From NCBI GenBank assembly GCA_029531795.1, contig JAPEIS010000015.1, positions 1,612,001 through 1,676,000 of the forward strand: DNA of 64,000 nucleotides, written 5' to 3'. This stretch comes from Sclerotinia nivalis. Lineage: Eukaryota; Ascomycota; Leotiomycetes; Helotiales; Sclerotiniaceae. Shown here piece by piece: positions 34,592-46,045 of this stretch. Position 1 is the first letter of the stretch; every line of letters starts with the position of its first letter. The position numbers and the translations under genes are program-made. Below the pieces are notes generated by a model. The model did no database searches. It had not been told where the DNA came from and saw only the letters and a program-made list of their open reading frames with translations.

Positions 34592-35222
34592 ATGGTTAAA
34601 ATTGTTCTTGCTAGTAGTGCTAGAAGTAAGTTAGGAGCAATCCATATTAGATGAAGGTTAAAGAGCTAAAAATTATCACCAAGATGTTAGCCGGGTAATC
34701 TTGGAAGGACTTCTTATCCCAGGGCATACATGAGATCAAGGTATTCTCTCGAAAAGGAGATTCACGAACCCGATAACCCTCTTTGCATACACCTCAAGTG
34801 ATGATGTCAAAGCAGGATGTTCCCGAGCTAGCTTCCCTGGAAGTTACAGTAGATATCGTAAACTATCTAGACAAAAGAGCTCTCATAGATGCTCTCCAAG
34901 GAGTTGATATCGTTCTATCATTCATCGTTCCGATCAATGATCTCGATGACCAAGCACAAAATACTCTAATTGATGCGTGCATTGAAGCTGGAGGTCGTCG
35001 TTTCGCTTCTAGTGAATGGGCTGCTATGAATCATGGCGGGGATCCCTGCGTGTGGAGGTGAGGATTAGTTCAGTATGTGACTATCTTCGAGAAATAACAA
35101 GGAGGAAAAGGTTCGTTGCTCTGATTGCGACTCATCTGCAGTGCTGGCTTTTGCCACAGGTCCTAGAGTTTACTTTATTTCAATGTAGACTGTTTTTGAA
35201 TCATTTCGGTTATCGACAGGTC
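34592..35222 (+). pseudogene. NmrA-like NAD(P)-binding protein, frameshifted and truncated
   Basis: ATG-started sequence reads MVKIVLASSAR, then a likely intron, then VILEGLLIPGH. A one-base shift follows before EIKVFSRKG. A further segment opens to PELASLEVTVDIV, DALQGVDIVLSFI, TLIDACIEAGGRRFASSEWA, then a stop or shift, EVRISSVCDYLREI, and after another possible small intron LEFTLFQCRLFLNHFGYRQ. The order matches NmrA/isoflavone-reductase-like Rossmann proteins. The glycine-rich dinucleotide motif of the family is not intact, and the sequence stops well short of the usual length of about 300 residues. The break lies where similarity passes into the oppositely oriented neighbour, suggesting a rearrangement. 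Confidence 0.65.
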
Positions 35223-35767
35223 ATTGGAAGATGCAGCAATCCATGCCCATACAGCCTGAAATGCTCAGGCTTGTAGTTTACTTTTCTGCAAGCCAGATCT
35301 TCTAGAAAATATACCTGGCGATGAAAGTTTCGACATTCAGACCTGCATGAATTTCCGCCCATATTCATGTGTTTATCGCAAATAGTGTAAGTAAAATGCC
35401 TATAGCTACGATGAAAATTCCTGCGAGGCACCATATCGAGTGTTTTTCCGCCAAGACAGACTTTCCAAATCATTATTCGTATCTCGAGTGGAAGATTCCT
35501 GGGCGCAGATTCTGATTGCAAGGTAGGTTGAAAGTAATTATATGGAAAGAGTAAAGTGGATTGAGAAGAATGTTGATTCATCCTTGGAATATAGATCGGT
35601 GGTTCTGAGCTACCGGTAGAACGATGATCTTTGCTCTCATGGTTTCTGAAGGGATAGACCATCCAACGGTAAAACTTTCCCATTAACCAAGTTATAATCG
35701 TGAACCACACGCGGATTCTGTCGACTATCATATGTCTCGACCGAACGGTGCGATAACCACTCCTCAT
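35210..35767 (-). pseudogene. DUF7730/2EXR-like gene, 3'-truncated
   Basis: ATG at 35767 opens 185 codons. The first 40 residues include a hydrophobic stretch (VWFTIITWLMGKFYRWMVY). A block NLPLEIRIMIWKVCLGGKTL near residues 89-108 matches the opening of the DUF7730 group, and GLLHLPMTCR at the end matches its next block (LL-x-TCRQIY). Exactly there the frame meets TAA, and the DNA beyond belongs to the opposing NmrA-like relic. A short frame-shifted continuation (ITEMIQKQ) may be a remnant. The product would lack more than half of the family domain. Confidence 0.6.
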
Positions 35768-36597
35768 AATGATACTTAAGCTTGAAGGACAAAAAGCCGT
35801 AAGAATGTGTAGTCTCTCAAATCGTTATTGTTGAGCAGATATTATTTAAATGGCAGTAAATAGCATGAAATATTCATTTGAGAACAGTCAGTCCTTCCTT
35901 CCTCTAGATCTTGTGTAAATGCTGCCTGGTCATAGCCAAGGGAAAATAGGTGTGATTTGTGGATACCCCAGGTGAAAATTATCACAAAACTGTCCTTTGA
36001 AGGATAATGGGTTTCCTTTATCTTCTGTTGCTGGAAAAGCTGGTGGTATAGGAAACTACTCCTGTTAAACATTGAGCCGGGTGTCATTTTGAAGTCTTGA
36101 AAGTTCAATGGGATGTCATGTAGATGCTGCATCAATATCTTAGCAGCGCCTCTACTTCGGCAGAGAAGGTGTCTGTTTTACATCAAACATCTCAATCCGA
36201 TTCAAAAAGAAATATGAACAAGTAATATCATCAACTTTCCAAATGAAATTCAATTTGTATGATAAATCATCAATTAGTTGGTAATTGAAGCTGGAGAGCA
36301 TAGCCACTCCAAACGAGGCTGAAGAGCCTTCTGCTGCCGCTAGCTTCCGCGAGACTGAAATAGAGGTCAACGATTGGCTGGAGCTCATCTCAGCCTTGAG
36401 CTAAGGTTGCATCAATAACATCAATCCATTCACTGCTTCACTTCAATTATGTTAATTAAGCCTTATATAGGTTTCTCTATTAGTTCGCCATGAATACAAG
36501 ATTTATGCGAACGTAGATACCATAGTTGTTACGGTTGTGCAACGCGATCCTAAATCATCGCTGATTGCGTCGACTCGCGACGTAAAGCTCTCAAGTC
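35768..36597. other. intergenic, possible unidentified relic
   Basis: Minus-strand sequence at about 35850-36390 is interrupted by several stops yet reads peptide-like stretches (RHPIELSRLQNDTRLNV). I could not assign it to a family. The last part serves as the promoter of the PCI gene. Confidence 0.35.
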
Positions 36598-38379
36598 ATG
36601 GCGATTCTCGAAGAATTTCTCGAGTCTATCCTGAAGTTCCTTAGGACAAAGGACTCAACAAATTTACAGCTATGGCTTCGAGTGGAACCCCCCCTCCCCG
36701 ATCACTATTTCAAGCTTGGTCAGGAATTGAGAGCATCATTCCAAAATAGCACTGCACTCGAACGCCAAATTGCGAAACTCCTGCCAGACGACCCCGACGC
36801 AAGTTACGAAGATGGCAACGTTTGGCCGGGCTTTTTGGCTTTCATGAAGGACTATTTGGAATTCTGGAGGGATGTCAATTTTGAGGATTTGTTGGAAACA
36901 CACTCACAGCTCACAGCTCTAGCAAGGTAAATTGAATCTCTTAACTTTCAGTCAATCTACTAACCGTATGCGATACAGTACTTGTCTAGCAGCTTTGTCC
37001 AATCCAACATATGGGATAGTGATACTACCGACGGCCATCCAATTATCTACCGCCCTCGCTAAACTTGCCATGACCCTCGACAAACGGCCGGATTTGACTA
37101 GACGATTGCGAAGAGTCGCTGACGTAGATGCAGGCGAGAACAGGAAGACTTTGGTAGAAGGCACTGCAGAAACAATACAACGCGCATTTACTGTTTGCTT
37201 AACGGAAAGGACCACAAACAGAAATGGAGTGGGGGCGGATGGAAAGCCAGAGGGAAAGAAAGTTGGAATATACTCGTTCGCGAATTTGGCTTTGAAACTC
37301 TTCTTCCAAGTATGGTGGCCTCTGATCGATCCATGGATTAATGCTGAATGGTCCCGTAGTGCCGGAAAACACGATTGGCGAATCAACTTATCACAAATAT
37401 TACCCAACACTCCCCACCATTGGAGCTTTATCCAGCGAGCCAAAGGGTAACATATCTCTATTACCTTGGGCGTTACTTCTTTTCGAATACCCACTTCTAT
37501 CTCGCGCAGTGCAGTCTTCAAGCTGCTTACAGCCAGTGCCATGCTCAGTGCATTAATCAACGACGTCTAATCTTGATCTACCTAATATCATCGAATATGA
37601 TACTCGGTCGATTTCCTTCTCGGCCTTTCATGTCGCGCCCCGAAGCTGCTGGGGTTCTCGAAAAGTTCACACCGATTGTCAAAGCCATAAAATTAGGAGA
37701 TCTGATTGCTTTTAAGCGCTCTTTGGGACCAGAAGGTGGAAATGAAAAATGGTTCTTCGACAAGGGAATTCTTTTGCCACTATTGTATCGCTGCGAACCA
37801 TATGTGTGGCGTTCACTTGCACGACGAGTCTTGTGTTTGACATACCAATGGCCATTCGACCCTAATTCCAAAAAAGCACCAACTCTGAATCTTGTTGATT
37901 TGGTCACAGCTGCACAATATTGCCAGAAAGTCCTTGAAGGTTGGGAGCGACCTGTAGATTCTACTGCGTTTATGCAGTCTGGCCGCACACATGAAAATAC
38001 AATGTTCATGACAGCACCGGACCTAATAAAGCCACCTCCAGGCACAGTGAAAATCTCGGCAAATGTTGGAGTAATTTGGGGTAGCAAAATGCCAGATATG
38101 TTGGATATTGAAGCAATTGTTGCAAGTTTAGTCCAACAAGGGCTATTGAGGGGGTTTATCAGTCATATACAAGGAAAATTTGCGATTCTGGGCGCAAAAC
38201 AAAGGGGTGGACCATTGAATGCAGGTTTCCCGACTATTTGGGAAGTTATTAAGGATAGAGCTGAGAAAGAGGGACATGGTAATGAAGTACCTGGTTGGGT
38301 CACGGGCGACAGCGTTGGGTTTACTAGTGGAGGAGTCGTCAATTTGACTGGAATCGCTCGGCCAGCTGGGGCGACATGA
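36598..38379 (+). CDS. PCI-domain protein, CSN12/Thp1 family
   Basis: Three exons (36598-36926, 36979-37309, 37360-38379) give 559 residues. The middle and C-terminal parts carry the family blocks RVTYLYYLGRYFFSNTHFY, AQCSLQAAYSQCHAQC, INQRRLILIYLISSNMILGR and FPSRPFMSRPEA. The PCI winged-helix region follows, ending in VASLVQQGLLRGFISHIQGK. This is the layout of CSN12 and the related TREX-2 subunit Thp1. The family acts in COP9-signalosome-associated complexes or in coupling transcription to mRNA export. Which role applies here cannot be told from sequence; resemblance seems closer to CSN12. Both introns have standard signals and restore the frame. It is an intact housekeeping gene between decayed ones. 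Confidence 0.88.
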
Positions 38380-39582
38380 GCAAGAACGAATTCGAAATAA
38401 TCAAAGAATACGGAATAAATTAGAGATTAATACCAGCCTGTCGAGCCGACGCGATTGCTCGCTGTCCCACAAATCGATCTCGCCCACTGTGACTTCTCCC
38501 TCTTCTATGAAATTTTACAGAATATCGGCAAAAGAGAGCCTACCTATACGGCATGCGCCAAGGAAGTTCGCAGGGCACAATCGCCATTGCATTCATCGGA
38601 CAACAAAAACAACTTCAGCTGCCCAATTTGCAGCACAGCCAGCCCCAATACCACAATAATGTACATCACATCTCTTGATTTTTTTCTGCAAGATTCAGCA
38701 TAGAGCATTTCCAAGAGACAATTTATGTTTTGTATATCATATAACCGCACAAAAATGCATCACGATACTTCCTTTATATTTTTCAGCTCCGCTTCATCAT
38801 ACCAATGGCGGAGACAGTGTTACCATTATCCGATTGATTTGTGGTAGAGAGGTTTTAAAGAACATTCCTTTCACAAAAGAATGCACTTCCATATCCCGAT
38901 GGGGTATCTAATACAGTTGTATATAAATTTGGATATTTTCACGATGAACACCAAGTTAAAGTTGTAGCAAAATTAGATGGCAATTTGTACATGGCAGATA
39001 TCGAAAGACTAAGTACCATTTAAGCTGATTTATCTCTCACTAAGATGAAAATCGGATAAAAGAACGGAAATTGGAGATTCGGCAATTTCTTTTGTTGCCT
39101 TGTGTCTAGAGTTCTGTATTCTTCTTTGGAAAACAGTTCATGTTGTTAAACTAGAATATAGGAATTTAGTTTAAAAGACTACGTCTTCATGCCCGAACTC
39201 TTGACATATATATCATCTCTATTTTAGTGTCATTTTCAGTAGATATCTATTCCGTATCGGAATCGAAACACTACCAGCTACCTTCAACGTGGAGCTAATG
39301 AATGGATTTTCCTGTATTATCCGTTTGATGTCAATCCGGAGTAATAGTCATGTTATTTTCAGAGCATCTCTATGATTAATTGCTTGTGGTGTATCAATGC
39401 TAGCCATTGAGACGAAATGAAATCCGTGAATGTGGCCTGAAGATTAACCTAGGCTTCTTACCTTGCCAATATCTATCCTTCTCAACCACGACTATATGCT
39501 CCGCACATTATCTAGCGAAGCCCCTGCGTAGTTTACTCCAATCTATTCTTTGAAACCAGGATGAAAGAACAAATCCACAGTT
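38380..39582. other. intergenic, nothing recognised
   Basis: AT-rich with short frames. No family similarity noticed on either strand. Confidence 0.4.
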
Positions 39583-40400
39583 ATGGGATCTCTAAAACCT
39601 ACCGAGCAGCTTATAGCTGACGGAATGAACCAAGGATCTTCAGGCATGACTATCATCCTATCCTCAATCATTTTATCCTCTCTCCAAATCTTCTTCGTGA
39701 CAGCCCGGTCAATATCACGGGCTTAGATGATCACCTCGTCATTGTATCATTACTTCCCAACCTATCTCTAGCAGCATTATGTTTAGGTACGTATTAACAT
39801 TTGCAGATCGCCGGAAATGATACGAATTACTCACACGCCCCGCGGTTGTGGTATATCTCGCCGATGTGGGCCACCATCTCCCCTAGATCCAGCCCGTCAA
39901 ATTAGTCATTGGACTTAAAGTCCTCTACGCAATCGACATCATCAATATTCTCGCTCTCAGTATCCCAAAACTAGCCATTATTTTCCTTCGCAAATGGTTA
40001 TTCATCATATCAAGACTAACTAGCAGCTTAATCAAGGTCGCTCCGTACGCGGTCTATGCATTCATAATGGTTTTTGAAGCCATTGCTATTTTCCAATGCA
40101 TTCCTGGGGCCCATTCCGATGGATTCAAAACTGGTCCTAGGAAAACTCATCGTTGTCTCGATAGTACTAATGTACAAACCTGGATGACGATCCCTAGTAT
40201 CATCACTGATATCGCAATCTTTACAATTCCTATTCCGGTGGTTTGAAAGCTCAGACTACCCCTGAGTGCAAAGATAACTTAACCATGGAGTTTATCAGCT
40301 GCTTCTTATTTAATTTGCGCGTGTTTGCAGCGTTGTCGACCTTTACTTGAGGTTGTTCTCGAGTTGATTTTCGGAAAATCTCCGGAAAAATTGGAAATTT
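39583..40400 (+). pseudogene. fungal rhodopsin-domain integral membrane protein, decayed
   Basis: ATG at 39583 reads MGSLKPTEQLIADGMNQGSS, then a transmembrane segment to FFVTARSISRA and a TAG. It continues in another frame with HLVIVSLLPNLSLAALCLG. Later, in one frame near 39920-40240, come LKVLYAIDIINILALSIPKL, FIMVFEAIAIFQCIPGAHSD, and HRCLDSTNVQTWMTIPSIIT with AIFTIPIPVV before TGA. The order and loop motifs match the fungal rhodopsin/PTH11-related family of seven-helix proteins, where the position corresponding to this last TGA is usually tryptophan (PVVWKL). Multiple stops and frame changes make a functional product impossible. Confidence 0.7.
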
Positions 40401-41226
40401 AGGGGTTCCATTGGTGCCTATGACCTAAATAATGGTTGTGATATCGGGAGGATATGGAATCAGGGTTATGAAGGAGGAGTGAAGATAAGTGAGGGAGAGG
40501 GAGGGAGAGGGAGGGAGAGGGAGGGGTTTAAGCGGTGTAGTTAGGGTGGGTCGTTCGGGTAATTGAGCGAGATAAAGCTTAAATACTAGATGGTACTAGT
40601 CCTGATATTTATAACATCATTTTCATAACGAACAGACTATCATCTTCTTATCATTTTATCTTATTTTATTTTACTTATCATCTAAATGTTTACCTCGATC
40701 CATTTCGATTAAATTTATGGAAAGTTTCATGCTAAGCGAATTGATTTAAAATGTTACCCAGCTTCTTCTAGTCAAAATTGTTCCATAAGAGAAGCCACGA
40801 GTCAACTGAAAATGAATATAGGTTCTTCTTATTTCACCTGATCATGAACTTTATTGTTGAATTTTCGCTTGATGATTCATAATCGTTTGATTTCGAATGT
40901 TCACTATATTGATTGATTACTCTTCTGTTCGATTCATTATCGATGACCATTTATTTCTCTCGAATGTTCGAGGCTCATTCTTTGTCTTCTCAAGTCTGTG
41001 TGAAAAGCCAGGGTTCTTTTTCTCTGCATCCTTTCTGTATGTTTAAAAGTTAGAAGCCGCGAGATAATATCATAGCTACGAGAATATTTTTCCCTTTTAG
41101 TCCTTACAGCTCTATATCTACATAAGCTGAAGCTTTTTCCCTCCAACCTCCGTTTACACATTTTCCTCCAAAAATACAAGCAATCAAGCAACCACGGAAT
41201 ACAAGTATTTAAGCGACCAAGCAGCC
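40401..41226. other. intergenic, promoter of the next gene
   Basis: Contains a purine minisatellite and no gene. The minus-strand frame over 40937-41293 overlaps the next gene's start and has no motif. Confidence 0.45.
40491..40525 (+). repeat. GAGGGAGAGG decamer repeat, about 3.5 copies
   Basis: Perfect tandem decamers, purine-only on the plus strand. Confidence 0.9.
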
Positions 41227-42400
41227 ATGAACAACCTTCGTCAACCTCCGAACAAGGTTCCAGAGTTCCTCTACATCGTCCATGACCCCTCAAATGACCA
41301 AAGTCCTGGTGGTGTGTCTCACAACTCTGACGAGTCTTACTCCCCGTGGGATATTGGCTTCCGCCCTTATGATGTCCTTACTCTCAGCCATAAAACTGCA
41401 AGCAGCTATCTCCCTTTCCATTATGGCGTTGGAAACGAGATTCGAAGAAATAATCCAAGCATCTATGTCACTGCGACGGATGACATTGAAGCTGCTAGAA
41501 ACCAGGTTATTACCAGCGAGGAAGAGCTAGTTATGTACAGCCTGGATGGGAGATGTGACGATATGAAAAGATGTGTCATTTTCAAGGCATCAAATTGGCT
41601 GCGCGCTTTAAATCTTTGGGAAGGTGATGCGAATGAGGGCGAAGATGAGAAACATGAAAGGCAGAAGAAGCTAGGCTCTGAGTGGTTGATTTGGCCAAGC
41701 GTTCCGAAAGAGGCTATCATTGATATGTCGGGAAAACGGGCTATTATGATGGAAACCGGTTAGTCGTGTAGTTTGTTTCAGGTTTTACAGGCCCTAGATA
41801 CTAATGTTGTGCATAGAAGAAGAGGATGAGACACTCACAAACTACCAAGGCCAAAAACGACAAAAGACCTCAGCGGGTCCAAGTCGGGACCTTGAAGTCG
41901 TAGCAACTACCAACAGAGGCAAGTCCTCTTCAAAATCAGGTGTCAGAAATGAAAAAGGATTCGTGTGCAGGGAGTTGGAATCGGATGGCGCGCCGCAGTA
42001 CATGGCTATCCTTTCCGACGAGGGGCCATTTCCGTTCTCAGCCATCTACGTCATCGAGCCACGAGAAGACGGCCTGCAGTGTCTTGTCCACTGGGGTCCC
42101 AACATAGATCCCAGCTGGGTCAGTATTCGAAACGTCGACGCCAGGGCTGTGAAGGAATTTAGGGACCGCCAGATCAGCGCTGAGTACCGACAGGAACCGA
42201 CGAAGGGAGATCCATTCGAAATCCTATTTGAAGAACCACTCAACGAAGAGACTAAATTGAATAGCAGGTTCTTGGTCAGATGGACTGACACGGGGAGAAT
42301 CACGTGGGAGACTTACGGAGGTAGTCATGGCGTGACGAGACATGCTGGTAATAGATTTCTTGCGGAAAGGAATACTTGGAGGAGATATCACTATACATGA
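41227..42400 (+). CDS. unknown protein with two possible chromodomain-like segments
   Basis: Two exons (41227-41758, 41817-42400), with junction ACC G|GTTAGT and CATAG|AA, give 371 residues. Residues 1-170 start with NKVPEFLYIVHD and form a block I do not recognise. The middle is charged and disordered (EEEDE, KRQKT). The last 150 residues hold two segments with the spacing of degenerate chromodomains: AIYVIEPREDGLQCLVHWGP, then DPSWVSIRNVDARAV, and further on RFLVRWTDTGRITWETYGG. The aromatic cage cannot be verified by eye, so the chromodomain idea is an inference. A nuclear protein is likely. No signal peptide or membrane segment. Confidence 0.7.
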
Positions 42401-43217
42401 GGCTTCCAACCGGGCCTTCTGGAGATTTGCAGAACTTTAGGTATTAGACCTATATCATATTTGACGGGCAAGACTAGCGCATGCAACTCGGGGAATTGAT
42501 AAGCACACACCATGATGCATTTCTATCTACCAAGTCTTGTGATGTAACGGCAAGCAATAGAAGCTAATATTCATCGATACAATGCCACCAATCTTCGCTC
42601 TCTCTTACATTTAACAGCACAATTTTTAGCATTCCAAACCTAGTCAGCTCGAATTTTCGGATGAATCGTGATTATCGAAGAAAGGCAGTGAATGACAGTG
42701 GCTGGTCTTGACATGAGATGAAATTAATCGCTCCGTTTTGTCTGAGCACTGTAGCATGGATATGATTGAACATTAAAATTAGACCCGGACGAAAACATGC
42801 TTTTTCAGGAGGTCTTACTAGCCTAGAGAATGAGTAGTCGTCAAAGACACAATTTAGGCAAGAAGCATAGAATCGCGGCTCTATGTCCAAGGCGTGTCTA
42901 AAGATTAATGTATAGAGCTCTTCAACTTTTCAATCTAGTCGGCTACCTACAATAAAGACACAAATGAATAAAAATTATTCAAGTCACCTTGATTTTCTGC
43001 ACTTTTATGAGAACACTTCAGAGTTGTCAATGATCTGAGGTTGAGATTGCATCACGTGAGAAGCGTCAAAATTTCCACCAATTTACATGGGCGGGGGCGG
43101 GGTACAGTAAATAACGGTACCGCATTCACCACAAGTTAGTTAAACTCCAAGTTTGTTTTGTATTATACATACACATATCACCAAGTCTGGCTGTCCTCTA
43201 ACAGAGGTATCATAATC
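42401..43217. other. intergenic, nothing recognised
   Basis: Between co-directional genes. Presumed promoter for the gene at 43218; short frames only. Confidence 0.45.
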
Positions 43218-46045
43218 ATGGCTCCGCAAAGCTCTGAGGATTGGGTGGTCGAAATGGCAAAGGGTCGAATGCCCGAAAGTCGAGCCGAAATTGAAGAAAT
43301 GACCAAACAAATGAACAACATGGGCTTGAAGGGTGCTTATAACCCAGCAAATGTCTATCCTGGATCCCCTTTCACTCCCACCTCGAAGCCCAAGCCGGAG
43401 GAAGTGCGTGAGAAGGCTCGATCGTCGTCACAGAAAATATTGTTAGACTGGAACACACTACGAAAGATTGTGGAGTTGCATGCTGATACATTGGAGAAGC
43501 GTTGGATCAAAAAGTCGAGGAAGAAACAAAAAGAATTGCTCTTGAAGGCTTGGCCAAACATGTCTCCTACTCATCGTCCTGATTTTGAGGCATATCGGCA
43601 AGAGTGTACAGGAAAAGTGCTCAAAGGAATGTCGAAATTCCAGGAAGCTTACAAGTGGCCTTACATTAATCAGCAAGACCTTAGTAGCAAATCTCTCATT
43701 GTTTTCATCAAAAGCCGGGCGCAGCACCCTCCAAGTGCATTCGCTCGTGCGGATGTTAATGCGACGCATCTCGGCACTGTGGCGCACTTCATTCCCGAGC
43801 CAGCTTTTCTTCCATTTCATACACTCTTTTTGGATGGCGATAGAGTAGAAACATATGGAAGATTGGTTTCATGGGAGGAAAATGATGCTGCTGCTGATCT
43901 GATGTTTACAGAGAGACAGTTCAGTCCCGGTGACGGTTTGAAGGCATTTGAGCTCCAAGAGAAGATATATCCATTCCTTATCAAGTGTTGTGAGCTTATT
44001 CTTCACGACTTTGTCATGTCAGGTGCATTTCTTGATGGGACTATCTCAACTGGCATTACGCCCGAGCCTATTGTCACTCCTGAGCCTGCTCCATCTGCAG
44101 TAACCGATATTCTGCCATCTCTGGCTAGCATCTCAGCCGAAGCACCATATCGTCTACCTGCTAATATTGATTTTGAACGCCTCCGAGATATTTTTGCAGC
44201 AAGGCTTTCTGCAGCAGAAGATTACCTGTTTGATCTGAGAGAGGACCCTGGGTTTTTTGCAGATACAATTATTGATTGGAGCGAGCACCGGAATGATTCA
44301 TTATTAGATACGAACGGCAACCCACATCCAACTGGACCACACACTCACGATTTTTGGGGGCGAGTTGTCAGAAATATCATCGGCGACGGATATACCAACT
44401 ATGAAACTTGGTTTCTTCTGTATCGACAAAGTGCTATCTTGTGCACATTGAAGGAAAAATATAAAAATGAGATTTCTTATGACAAGCAACTTCCCAAAGA
44501 ATACATCGTTGCTATTTTGAAATTCAAAGAACTGCAAGAATAATCCATTGCCAATTATACAAAGTGTTTAAGCTAATCACATTGCAGCCTCAAGATAAGT
44601 TGTGAAGCGCCCATCCACTATCTTCAAAATATACAATCCTCCCCGCCACTCCGACATCATTTTACACGTGCTCCACAAGCTCCGGGCACAATCGATATGC
44701 ATATCATGCCCAAAAATGAGGATAGTTCATTTTTTCACAAACCATGGGGTCTCTTACTCATTTTGTGGAATCGAGAACAACGAGATTTGTTTGGATTAAG
44801 CAATGTTATAGACGCATTTGAACAATTAATGCAAGATCCTGAGGAAAGTAAAAATATATCTTCGTATATTGCCGATCGATTCTCAGATCTCGCTATCTTG
44901 TCTCGCGCTCTTTATGAAGTGGAGAATTATCAACCTTGGGCCGCTACTTTCGATGACGAATACAATGTAAGCAAGTTTCCAACTACTCGTAGGGGCTCCA
45001 ATAGTCCGCACTGGAGTCCAACAATGAAACTTTTTTTCTTGCAAAACCAAATGGGACCTTCAAATCATTTTTTGAACATTTGAATTTACACTGAAAATTC
45101 ACATCGAGTTCGCTAGTTCGGACTGTTGGACGCCCTGAAGTCTATTCCTCATCTCCATACCATTATTCTATACTCATCATTAGGCTGCAGCATAACCACA
45201 AAAGAGAGGTCTCTAAAACCATGATGCAAGATTTTGTTTTCAGCACGAAATACGTCGGACACATGGACAATGTTCTCAAAGGTATTGTACCTCTGTCAAT
45301 GCCCGGTGATGGCAAATTCAATTATCCAGTCAATAAGAAACGTACGAAACAAAATACGGAACAAATGATCCTAGCTGAGAAAAATCTTGATCAGTTCTGG
45401 GGCATTTTTGACGTTAATTGGAAGAAATTGGCGAGGAAGAATATTGATGCGTGCTTTGGAGACCATCCGCCAAGAAAGAGAGGACAGATTCAAAGGACAT
45501 CGGCATACATTGAGCAATTACAGAACAAAAATACGGCACAATCTCAGGCAATCCAGGAATCACAGACGAAAGAATGGGGTCACAACGAGGAAAATGACAA
45601 AGTCAAGACGAAATCGAAGAAAGGAAAGGTCAAGACTAAAGGAAGTCCACAGCCACCTACGCAACCTGAAGCCCAGCCCGAAAACACCGAAGTAAACCCC
45701 CAGCTCGAAGTACAGCGCAAAGTCAAAATCCCACACCACCTTGTTCGAATCTTTAATACATTGTTCTTCCAACCCGGCCAGAACAATACACCAGGTGATG
45801 TCCCTTGGGTCGAATTTCTGAAAGCGATGGTAGAAATGGGTTTCGCGGCGCAGAAATTGTATGGCAGTGTTTGGCAATTTACGCCTGTTTCTAAGGAGGG
45901 AGGGGAAAATACAGGAGCAGACAAGAGCATTCAATTCCACGAGCCGCATCCGGGTGTTAAGATTAGTTTTAACGTTGCCAGAAGAATGGGAAGAAGATTG
46001 ATGAGAAGTTTTGGATGGTGGGGTGGGATGTTTGAGGAGGAGTAG
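43218..46045 (+). CDS. large unknown fungal protein
   Basis: Three exons (43218-44533, 44588-44966, 45191-46045) give about 849 residues. The first intron uses a GC donor (CT|GCAAGA) with branch site GCTAATC and acceptor TTGCAG. Splicing there gives FKELLKISCEAPIHYLQNI and removes the TAA that otherwise ends the frame at 44543. The N-terminus (SSEDWVVEMAKGRMPESRAE, then WNTLRKIVELHADTLEKRWI) resembles a family of long uncharacterised proteins of Pezizomycotina. The third exon has basic patches (KKRTKQ, KTKSKKGKVKTK), suggesting nuclear location. No catalytic motif was recognised. The second intron is 224 nt and its acceptor (GCTGCAG|CAT) was picked for frame; ATTAG ten bases upstream is the rival but shifts the frame. 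Confidence 0.72.
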
